A stretch of DNA of 64,000 nt, from the NCBI GenBank assembly GCA_010645155.1, contig CM021319.1, forward strand, positions 2,539,072 through 2,603,071, in the 5' to 3' direction. A program made the translations under genes and the position numbers. Source of the stretch: Tigriopus japonicus. Its lineage: Eukaryota > Arthropoda > Copepoda > Harpacticoida > Harpacticidae. The notes under the pieces were generated by a model. That model was not told where the DNA came from. It ran no database searches and saw nothing but the letters and a program-made list of their open reading frames with translations. Below, piece by piece: positions 12,322-23,000 of the stretch (position 1 is the first letter of the stretch; each line of letters begins with the position of its first letter).

Positions 12322-13740
12322 TTATTGGCGCTTTGAATCAGCATTCGATTTATCGCGGAATAAGTTACAAGGATGTTCTGGTAGAGCACATCGATTACAT
12401 AACGGGCAGTGAACAAACTTTTTTTTGACACATCGCTTGCATTTCCGACAATGCTCGTACTCTTCGCCGTTTTTCGACGTGCAAGATCCACAAATATCAC
12501 AGTGACGATTATTTCGGGCCACCCACTTCTCGCAAGGGGCACAAAATCTGTATCCAAGACTTTCTGGAAGGGGTAGACAATTTCCATCCACATTAGTAAA
12601 CACTCTCACAGGCGATCCGGATTTCCTTCCTCCATGTCCGTTTTGAAAGGTTTTGTGATTATTATAGTCGACTTGGAAATCCGTCATGTACAAGTTGTCC
12701 ATACAGGAAGTGATTTGATTCTCCATGAAGTACGGAAAGATCCAGAAGATTTGAGGAATCCTCAAGAGCCCATGATAATTTCGCCACTTTTGAGTGATAG
12801 CACTTAAAGTTCTTGCAATGAGCACGCATTTGCCTCCAAATGGAGGATCCGTCACAAATACGAGATCGGAAGATGCTGACTGAAGAAACTCTTGAAGAGT
12901 TCGTTCACTTTCGTTCCCCATGAAGAAATGATTGTTAAACATATTGTACCATAACCACTCTCCATTGGCATCATAAAAACTGGCCAGTCTGTCATCAATA
13001 TCTAACAGGAGAGTATTAGAGCTCAAACCCTCTTGCTTTACCGCGTTTAAAACACTGGGAGCACCCAAACAAAGGATATTTTTCCACTCGTTTTTCTTCA
13101 ACCAAGACATGATCACACTCATGGTTGAATCAGTGAAGTGAAATTGCGCCTCACCTTTGTTGGCACTCAAAGGCTCCAAGATTGATAAAGGCTGTTTCAT
13201 TTGCCTCGATGACAAACCACTTTGGACATGATGGCCTTCATGAGAATGTTTAACTTCCCCCTGATCTGTCAAGAAAAGATGGCACGATGAACAATACAGG
13301 ATCTCATTGTTCCTATTCAATGTTTTAAGTCGATTTTGTCTCTCGAGAACCATGGCGAGACGAGGATGTGGTTTGACCGGTGTGTGTTGGGTTTGTCCGT
13401 CAAAGGTAACCTTTTGATAGAAAGGACACTCTTTCCGACTACGATATGATGAGCAAGCGTAGAATGGAGAACTTGAGTTGGATGATTTCCACAGGATACA
13501 GGGTCCATGAATGCATCGAGGGTTGTTTGACAAGTCATCTTGGAGCACAACATGAGTTTTGAAAGTTCCATCGTGTTTCGATTCTTTGGACCTGCCATTG
13601 TGAATTCTAAAATTAAGCAATCATCAAATGAGATTGTCCATATGAGAGCAAAACCATTGTTTTGAAATGATCAAAGGCTAACAAATACAAATGTAGCGTT
13701 GTCCGAATTACCTTTGCTTTTTCATTTGATCTATCTTCAT
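12322..13740 (-). CDS. ZCCHC4: ZCCHC4-like 28S rRNA N6-adenosine methyltransferase
   Basis: Two exons, 13740-13712 (MKIDQMKKQ plus two bases) and 13606-12322, join in phase to give 437 aa. The short first exon was found from an ATG and a GT donor whose phase fits the acceptor at 13606. Order: an N-terminal GRF-type zinc finger (CIHGPCILWKSSNSSSPFYAC), a Rossmann methyltransferase core with the N6-adenine motif DPPF at residues 263-266, and a C-terminal block dense in Cys and His, with CxxC and HCxxC repeats including the CCHC-type finger. ZCCHC4 places a single m6A in 28S rRNA and acts in the nucleolus. The order and the DPPF motif match this family rather than METTL3/14. Human ZCCHC4 is about 70 residues longer. 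Confidence 0.87.
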
Positions 13741-14591
13741 AGCGTTTTCCCGTTTGTTATTATTTTGATACCTCACACGTTGTTTTCTTGGTCAGCGTGA
13801 CTAAAAATAATCTTTAGTTCTGCATCTATCATTAAGTTCCTTCTAAAATTAATCATATGCACCTTGTGTCGACAAGTAAAAACAAAGCTGAAGTATCAAA
13901 ATACTGCTTCATTAGGCCTGCAGATGAAACTACACGCGATTCAAATTCGTGATTTTGACTTTAAGGAATCTTTCAATCAGCAGTTTCAAAAATAGTTAGT
14001 TGTCTTTTATGTAAATCGCTTGGAACAAAGCATTTAGCAACAAACCTCCCGCCAAATGAAGCTTGCAAATATGGTATCGTATATAAATTTTGAACTTAGA
14101 GGCGTCGAGATGGCCGAAAAAAGGCCTTAAAGGCGATATATTTATCACCAAAATTGTGATTTTTCCAAAACTGAATGTCAACCTATAATGATCAAAAACC
14201 TCGAATCAACTTCTAATTATTCTCCTTGCTTACTCCAACAACATTTCAAATAAAATAACACTAGCCAAAAATTACTTTTCTAATATTTTAATGTTCCATG
14301 CAAGATCTTCCATTCCATTCATTTTCATGCTCAATTTCAATAATAACTGTAGAATACTTGAAGCAAATCAATTTACAAACCGAACAAAAAAATTTATATC
14401 AGGTTTGATTTCGGCGACTACAGTGAATAGAGACATGTATGTTAGTTAAAATCTGGTTTTTGGTTGCCTAAAACAGGTTTGGAGGTGGAACTCACGCAGA
14501 AGAGGCTTGAACTTCTAACCAAGACCTACCTTACCAACCGAGAAACCAAAAGAGTCGTGGAAAACCACTTTTCTCAACATCTCCCAACGCA
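13741..14591. other. Divergent intergenic promoter region
   Basis: About 850 bp between the minus-strand ZCCHC4 gene and the plus-strand formyltetrahydrofolate-dehydrogenase-like gene. The two are head to head, so this segment probably carries both promoters. It is AT-rich, and I see no gene or clear motif. Confidence 0.5.
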
Positions 14592-16916
14592 ATGAGTAAG
14601 GAGCAGTTTAAGATTGCAATTTTGGGTCAATCCCAATTTGCTGCCAATGTGTACTCATTACTGAAAAGTGAAGGCTATCAAATTGTGGGCGTCTTCACCA
14701 TTCCTGATAAGAACGGGCTCGAAGAACCAATCGCCATTCAGGCCTCCCAAGATGGTGTGAAGGTTTTCAAGCACAAATCTTGGCGACGAAAAGGCGTTAT
14801 CCTTTCCGAGGTCTTGGAGCAATATAAATCTGTAGGAGCCAATCTAAACGTGATGCCTCTGTGTCCACAATTCATCCCAATGGAAGTAATAGAATCTCCT
14901 CGACACCGATCCATTTCCTATCATCCATCACTTTTGCCACGGCATCGAGGTGCTTCAGCCGTCAGTTGGACCTTGATTGAAGGCGATTCCAGGGCCGGTT
15001 TCACCATTTTCTGGGCCGATGAAGGCTTAGATACGGGACCAATCCTGCTCCAAAGGGATTGCGAAGTCCAACCCAATGACACCAAGGACAGTTTGCTTCA
15101 AAGGTTCTTACTACCGGAAGGTGCTAAGGCAATGGTGGAAGCCGTGAATATGATTGCTAATGGAACCGCTCCAAGGGCTCCTCAACCTGAAGAAGGTGCG
15201 ACTTTTGATGCTTTTCTGAACAAAAGTGAACTCTGTCGAGTTGATCTGAATCAGTCAGCACAAAGAGTGCACAATTTTATTCGGGGTCTTGAGCAAGAAC
15301 CAGGATCATGGATTATTATAGAAGGAGAGAAGACCAAAGTGTTCCAGTCATCATTATCAAGTGAACCATTCGATGATAAAGAGACAAAAAGCCTTGTGGT
15401 GGAAGGATCCGATGACTTAGCCATTGCTCATCCCGATGGCCTTTTTCTAAAATGTGGTGATGGAAAGTTTGTAAAAGTGGGACTTCTTCAGAAGGAAGGA
15501 GCTCAACCTTTGCCTTCAAAAGATTGCTTTGATCTGATCAACTGTGCAAATACAAATCTTGTCAATCATGATGAACTAGTGACAAAATTTTGCATAGCAG
15601 GGGTCAACAAAGAAGATGACGTAGAAATACATTGTGATCATTTTGTGAATGGAAGCTACAGGCGAGGAAAAAATGGCATGAATTACTCTGTCATGAATCC
15701 ATCCAACAACAAATGTATCCACGAAATACTTTGTGCCTCTGACCATGATATCACAGACGCCTTAGAAAGTGCCCACAAGGCATTCATTCAAAATTCGAAA
15801 GTTGAGACTAATGAGAGGTTCCGTGTAATTGCAAACGTGTTGCAACTTTCCGACGAGTTGGCAAAACTGAAAGCATTAGAACAAGGAGCCTTGCTGAACA
15901 AGGCCAAGGATGCACTTCGAATTAACTTTTCTCAGTTTCAAGATCTCGATTCAAGTCTACGTCAATGCACCGTTTCTAGTAACTGTTCTCAAACTTTAGC
16001 TTGGAGCAAACTGGTTGGCATTGGGGTGTGCGTTCTCGTGATTCAAGAATTAGATGCCCAATCCTTGGAACACATCATCATATCTTTAGGTATTGGAAAC
16101 TCTCTCGTGATACTGTCCACAGGAAAGAACAACCTTGTGCTTATGAAAATAGCGGAAATGCTCAAAGACTGTTTCAATGCAGGAATGCTGAATGTTTTGA
16201 CCGCAATAAGTACTGCTCAAGAGAAACTGGTTGTGGAGCATCCTCTTGTGACAAAAACGATGTATTGTAACAACTCAAGAAAAACTGTCCCCCATATAGC
16301 CATCATTTTCACAGATGCCGAACTGACGAAAATTATCAAAAAAATTGTTTCGAATGTTTGTGGCAATCTTCAACCTATGTTATTTTTTGTGGACTCGAGT
16401 TGTTACGACAATTTCCTTTCAACGTTAAAAGAAGAATTCAAACAAGTGAAGCTTGGTGATCCCTTGGACCCTTCTACTCAATGTGGACCCCTTTCATCTG
16501 AAGAAGAATTAAATAAGCTAAATGAGCAAATAGTCTTGCTCCAGGAGCAACATGCTATGCTTATTCTTGGAGGAAAGAAGGATTCTCAAAATGAAGGTCT
16601 CCACTATGAACCCACCATCATGTCTTGTAAGCTGAAGAATGTTCATACCTTCAAGAATCTTCTCAAGGGCCCTATTGCGGGAATCTCCAAATGGAAAAGT
16701 CAAGATTTAACTCAACTCATGGATCAGTTTGACCCTGCTTCACCTATTTCCATCTTTACGAACAACGTTCCCAATGCTTTGAGACTGACCGAAAATCTAA
16801 GCACTGATTCTTGCTTCATCAATGATGTCAACATGGGAACGGATTGCCAATTCATGAGGTCAGATCTGATATCGCATTACGGGAAACTTAAACGTGTTAT
16901 CTTAAACTACGCTTAG
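14592..16916 (+). CDS. 10-formyltetrahydrofolate dehydrogenase-like protein without carrier domain and with a degenerate ALDH domain
   Basis: An intronless frame of 774 aa starts at ATG 14592. Residues 1-203 form the formyltransferase/hydrolase domain with catalytic His111 (ISYHPSLLPRHRG) and Asp147 (WADEGLDTG) intact; residues to about 310 are its C-terminal subdomain. Complete ALDH1L1/2 proteins (about 900 aa) then have an acyl-carrier-like domain with a phosphopantetheine serine. Here that domain is absent, and the chain runs straight into an aldehyde-dehydrogenase-like region (FVNGSYRRG). In this region the IPWNYP motif, the LELGGK glutamate and the GENC cysteine cannot be found, so it probably does not oxidise aldehydes. 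A formyl-THF hydrolase or a regulatory protein is the likeliest remaining activity. An AATAAA directly follows the stop codon (16917-16922). Confidence 0.86.
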   Translation: MSKEQFKIAILGQSQFAANVYSLLKSEGYQIVGVFTIPDKNGLEEPIAIQASQDGVKVFKHKSWRRKGVILSEVLEQYKSVGANLNVMPLCPQFIPMEVIESPRHRSISYHPSLLPRHRGASAVSWTLIEGDSRAGFTIFWADEGLDTGPILLQRDCEVQPNDTKDSLLQRFLLPEGAKAMVEAVNMIANGTAPRAPQPEEGATFDAFLNKSELCRVDLNQSAQRVHNFIRGLEQEPGSWIIIEGEKTKVFQSSLSSEPFDDKETKSLVVEGSDDLAIAHPDGLFLKCGDGKFVKVGLLQKEGAQPLPSKDCFDLINCANTNLVNHDELVTKFCIAGVNKEDDVEIHCDHFVNGSYRRGKNGMNYSVMNPSNNKCIHEILCASDHDITDALESAHKAFIQNSKVETNERFRVIANVLQLSDELAKLKALEQGALLNKAKDALRINFSQFQDLDSSLRQCTVSSNCSQTLAWSKLVGIGVCVLVIQELDAQSLEHIIISLGIGNSLVILSTGKNNLVLMKIAEMLKDCFNAGMLNVLTAISTAQEKLVVEHPLVTKTMYCNNSRKTVPHIAIIFTDAELTKIIKKIVSNVCGNLQPMLFFVDSSCYDNFLSTLKEEFKQVKLGDPLDPSTQCGPLSSEEELNKLNEQIVLLQEQHAMLILGGKKDSQNEGLHYEPTIMSCKLKNVHTFKNLLKGPIAGISKWKSQDLTQLMDQFDPASPISIFTNNVPNALRLTENLSTDSCFINDVNMGTDCQFMRSDLISHYGKLKRVILNYA

Positions 16917-17093
16917 AATAAAGAAGCCACGTTTATTTTCACATTTTCAATTTTTAAATATAGAAGAGTATATAATACATGATGTTTCAAATGGCAAAAA
17001 TCAACAGCTTTGAAAGGAGTCCCCATCCATCATGCAAGGAATGGGAGGCACGTTCATCATGGCATTGCTGCAGGGTCGTTTTGGAGCTTTGAA

Positions 17094-20000
17094 TCAGTTA
17101 TAATTTCCGATTTGTCCCATATATCTACGGTTTTGACCTTGATCATCTTCAAAGTGCTCAAAGTCAATGGGTTCCAAATCAACGGCTTCATCAAAAATGG
17201 ACTCTTGACGATGATAGCCCGGTCGAACAGAGGGAGCAAAGGTGTCAGGCTCTTCCAAACTTGGAAACAGAACCGAATCCATGTGGAACGGCCGATAGTT
17301 GGATGGCACCCCATTCACCGAGATCACCGTGGGACCATTCGGGTTGCCCAGAATCCTACGACCTTGCGGTGTTTCGATCACTTGATAAGAGGACGCGGAA
17401 GTGGTTGTAGTACCGGAATGACCGGAATCGCTACTGGCATCACTGATCCCATGCTGACCTTCCCACAAATCTTCAGCATCCATCAAGATTTCTGGAAATG
17501 GTTGCAAATATGAAAAAGACGGACAAAACAATGGACAATGAAGAAAATCGCAATTACCGGCACACTCCATCCGAAGCAGAACGAACATGGTGATGATCGC
17601 CAAGAAAGTGCCCACGGCATCCGTGAGAAGGTACTCCAATGGATAGGTGTTCGGAAATAGAAGAATGTGAAGAACCGTCGTTGCCGGGAGGTAGCCTGCC
17701 AAAAGACAGCTCGCGTTAGGGAGCACGGCACGAGAATCGATGATGCTTAAACAGAAGAAAGCGATTGTCCAGACGCCGTGGAAGACCTAGAAATTAAGGA
17801 AGTAGTAGGTTAGAAAGTGCTTTCAAGGACTCATCAGTCACATCAAAAGTTTGCATACTGATGCAGGACGTTTCAAGGTGAGGAAACTTCCGTTTATCAA
17901 ACACGATATTGAGCCTAGCAGAAAATCTAAATGACACTTGTCTCATTATGTTTCACAATCTTCCTATATGGATTGGTTCTTGATCGTTAATGCCTTAATC
18001 TTCCCCGAAGACATTTGATTCTGATCGGTAACCAGATTTCGAGCAGATGGTCTAGTAAGAGCATATGGAGAAATGGAGTGCTCATTTTGATTTAAAGACG
18101 TGATAAAATAGCCATCCCATCAGTAAATGATTCATCCATTCCTAGTTACGTCAAAGAAGTATGACAGTTAATAAGAATTGCTCAAAGGTGCTCTCTTGGA
18201 ACCTGCTGGAAAAGGAGTGTTCTGAGTGTTCCCCCTACTCCGGTGTCGTTTGCAGCACAGGGAAATTTCTGTCTTGCACCACTACAAAGCAACGCTATCG
18301 CACTGAAAGGTCTTCTTGAGAAAGGAAGCTTGAGTGTGTCAAAGCTCGTACTGCCTCGGCCTTCAAGTGTGTGAGTTCGATGGTGTGCGCAACAAAACAT
18401 TCTAACATAGTCAAACACTGAAGGTCATCCATCCAGCATTCCTTCGACGAATATACAAAAGAAATTGTGTCCTTCAAAACATTGCACGATGCAACCACAT
18501 GTTAACACCGTCATGTTGGTTCTCCTAATCTTGACAGTTTCCCTCTCGAGTGATGTGTACGCGGGACGAAGAAAATCGGGCGGAAGTGGAGGCTGGTTTG
18601 GTGGGGGCGGAAATAAGCAAAATAATAATAATATTGGGGGTGGAGGATGGTTTGGCACAAACAAAAATCAAGGTGGTTATGGGTACAACAACAAGAATAA
18701 CAATTACAACTATGGAGGAGGCAAGAAAAGCTCCTCTGGAATGAAGACCTTAAAGAAGGCGGCTGTGATCGGAGCCGTGGCATACGGTGGATATCAGTTG
18801 GGCAAATTAAGTGGTCGATTCAACAATTACGGTGGAGGTTACGGCGGAGGCTACGGGGGAGGATACGGCTTTAACGAATGGAATCGATGGAGGGAGATCG
18901 ATGGTTTCATGTGTCGCAATGATAACGATTGCAATTGGATCGACAACCGTTTGTATTGCCAAGACTACGAACTGGACTTCCGCCCTAGTGTACGTGGCCA
19001 GTTATTTGTATTTAGGAGGTTGAATAATACTGGACGGCTTTTCGTTTTTGTAAAGTGTGTTCTTTTGATTCGAGCATTTTTAATGCGGAAATAGTACCAC
19101 CAGATAGGGGGCTCGCAGTGTGCCAACCTGTATCCAATAAACAGGATTTGGGTAGCATTACCATACTCGCTGCACACTGTGCTTGTGACATACCTACAGG
19201 GTGTTGCTTAAAAAGCGGGACACACAATCGTCAGTTTAGTAGCCCGGAAAAGGAGATGTTTGGTCTGGAAAAACGCTATCTAAAGTTCTACTTAGTTCGT
19301 TAGGGCTAAGATCAAACGCAAATGTAAAACTGACGAGTTTTTTATTATTTTGGAATATTTAAGGAAAACGAGTTTGAAAACGATTTGATTACAGAAATTC
19401 TGTCCGTCATAGGAGATGACTTCACTTTGCATTAACATTATTGCAGGGGGCATACTGTATTTGTCAATAATATGCATGTTTTGATTCCAATTGTGTCAGA
19501 ATTATAATCATGATATTCAACGTTATCATGCACTCCAAACATAAGTCCTTTGAACCAACTTGTGTCTGAACTTAACCATGAACATTTTCCGTACTTCGCA
19601 TACTTCCAACTACATTTACCTAAAACTAATTCAGCTCCGTTTTCCTTTTTCCTTTCATAAAATCAAACAAATAGTTTTCGGCTGGGTCAAAACAAGAAAT
19701 ATTTACTCTTTCTCCCCATTCTTTGACTTTTTAATGAGTGTCTAATTATTCATGAAACAAAGCTATTTCATCCACAATCTCAAAAGGTTAACCAAATCAA
19801 TTTTCAGGCTTTGTGGTTTGGAGGAGATGCCGCCCGTATTGTCGGAGAATGTGCTTGTCCCCATGGCATGGTTTGGGACAATTATGAAATGAATTGTGAG
19901 ACCCAATTCTTTGGGAATGCCATCATGATGTTATTGGGAACGTTGTTACTCATCATTGTGGGCCTGTGTTGCTGCGCTGGGATTGCATTTGCTGTGATCC

Positions 20001-23000
20001 GAAACAAGTTCTGAGCTGAAAGACCAATGACACTCTCGTCTACATAATTTTACAGTACATATGAATCAAACTCTAACCGGCCAAAACGCTTCCACTACCT
20101 CCATCATCACCGAAAGAGCTTACAAGTACACGTAACCCACCCAATGCACCGTTCATTCTTTGATGCATCGCACCTTTTCCACTTTCATTCCCCGAAAATG
20201 AGAAGATCAATGTGTCTCTGTCAAACCTGACTTTGAAATTCGCAAAAAAATGAGCAATTTTATGCTTGGCAATGTTTCAAATGAAACAGGTTTTTATGTA
20301 TTATATTAATATTCATTGACTGACTCATACGCTCTTGCTGTGATGGGAAACGACAGATCCTAGATGTATTAGTAAACATATTTGTAAGTCCATAGCTTGG
20401 TATTAACCCAACTAAATGCTTCGCTTTATACAAATTTACATATTAATAAACCACTAATGTGCAACCTATCATTGGTCTGTTGATTGAACAAAGCACGGTA
20501 TTTCTACCACAACCAACAAACAGCATGTTCAACAACCATTTCACAGCAATTCTTGTGCTCCGCTTCCACTCAGCTCGACCATTGCCCTTACCGTGGACGC
20601 CTCTCATTGGAGAAAAGCCAGAGAGTTACACAGCAAATTCTCTACCTTTCCATGTTGGATTGAAAGTCAAGAGAACTAGTAGAAAAGAACTTCCCGTCTT
20701 GTTGGGGGGAAGTGGGACGAGATTTTAAGGAACATGAAGTCTTTTCCAATATTTGCTTTTGTGATATTCCCTGTGATATTTAACCTCGCCCATGGACAGA
20801 TCAAGATCGAAAAGAAGAAGGAATTCATCACCCAAGAGCGGGATGAGACCGAATTGGAGAAAGAGATCTACACTTCAACTCAACAGCTGGAACAGTTCTT
20901 CTTGACAGAACAACGTTATGTTGAAGATGTGAAGGCGATTATTGATAAGAAATTAGTTTCTGTCGACGCTCAAGGAGCTTTAGGGGCGTATGTTGCCAGC
21001 TATGAGGATATTATTGGCGAGCAAGACGAGGATGAAACCTTCATGCACAACCCACTCAATGTGTACAATTTGATTCGACATGTGGCAGTTGGATGGGGAA
21101 TCATTGAAGAGACCCTCGAGAAGGAAAAGTCCATGAAAGGTGGAAACCTGCCCAAAAGGTGCAAACGCGTTCTTGCTCGTCGGAAGCGAGATCACGTCCC
21201 CGGAGCAGCCGATTTGGATGGTGTCGCCGTGGGCATCGTGAGACTTCATGATTACTATAAATTTAACACCACATCTTTTGTGGAAGGGGGAATCTTCGAA
21301 ACTGACGAATGGAGGGCTGAGACCAACGGTGACCTCACTGTTTGGGATGCTTTCAAGATTGGCGTGAAGGGTACGAACCAAATGCTTCTAGGCAGTGGAA
21401 TTGACATCATGCTCAATGCTTTGGAAAAGGCTAAAGCCGATGGCATGGTCTCCACTCCGCCATTCATCGAAGCCTTAGACCTGAAAGTGCTCAAGAATCT
21501 GATCAAGACCGCCAAAACAGTTCACGACCAAAAGCTTGACCGATGGGGACCTCGCACATCTACCCACAGTACTAACAGTATCCCATATGACAAACGATTG
21601 GCCAAGAAGAAGAAGTTTGCCACGCCCAAACAGTCCGAAGTTGTTCTCAACAATGCCAGAATCATCGATACCGGAACCGAGAAAGAGCAATACATGAATC
21701 TTTGCCGTGGCATTGACCTCAGGCCTGAAAGCGTGAAGAGCAAATTGTACTGTAAATACGAACATCGCAATAAGCCTTATTACGTGTATGGGCCCAGAAA
21801 GGTGGAGATCGTGAGTTTGAGACCATACATTGCCGTTCTTCACGAGTTCATTACCCCGAGTGAAAGTGAGGAAATCATCAGCAAATCTATACCAAAACTG
21901 AAACGCTCACAAATGGTTGGAAACAGGCTCAATGGGACCTTGGATGATAGAAGGGTTAGCGAGCAGACTTGGCTCACCGAAAAAGACGCCAATGCCACGA
22001 TGAGACTCACCTATCGCATTGACACCTTCCTGGATTTGGAATCGGGTTCGACCAACCATTCGGAGTTGTATCAAGTGGCCAATTATGGATTGGCTGGTCA
22101 ATATGACGTTCATTATGACCAAGTTCTCATGGACAAGCGACATATGCAGAATCGAGAGGTGTTCAATATGTTCGCAGGCGATCGAATGGCATCGCTCATG
22201 GGATACTTGAGCGATGTGGCCGCTGGAGGTCACACCGTGTTCCCATTGGTCGGTGCCTACATCAAACCCATTAAGGGTTCCTTGGTCATCTGGTGGAACA
22301 TGGACCAAGCCGGGGGACACGATGTGTTGACACGGCATGGAGGGTGTCCAGTCATGATTGGCAGCAAATGGATTACCAACAAATGGGTGCGTGCCAACTC
22401 CCAAATGTTTAAGCGACCTTGTCCTAAATACACCGGACGACAAATCAGAGAATTTAGAAACATTGATCCAATGAACAAGCAACGCGGTGGATTTTTCTCG
22501 GACCCTTAGACATGATGTATTTCCTATGTTTTAATTTTTACTCTCCCTCCTATTCATTCTTATGCTAAATAAAAATCAAAAAAGAATTATACAAAGACTG
22601 TGCTGGCTGTTTTGGAAGTTTCAAGCCTACAGGTTTTGGATTACAAAGCAGAACTTCTCGATTCGTAGAACGTAGAGGAAGACGCTTCAGGTGTTTCGTT
22701 TTCATTCCATTTCAAGCCCCGTACAAAATCTTGAGATTCGATCCTTTTCGAATTGATTTGTTAGATTCAGTACCAGTGTTTTCAATTTGAGACGATTTTG
22801 TTCAAGGCCGTATCCATCATTGAGCTCATCCTAGTCCCTCAGGTAATCTTTTACCATTTTTCAATCCTTCGTATGACTTGACAATGATGCCTTTCCTGTC
22901 AAAAGAGGAGACTCTTACGGAGTCATTTCCTTCCCCACAAACCATAATGCAGTGCTGAATGAATCCAAAGCTTCTTAAAAACATTGTCGAGCACTCTAAC

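Noticed and set aside
18182..18418. 78-codon minus-strand frame as an upstream exon of the four-TM gene
   Set aside because: No splice site in the needed phase and no hydrophobic helix; the exon at 25879-26157 fits better.
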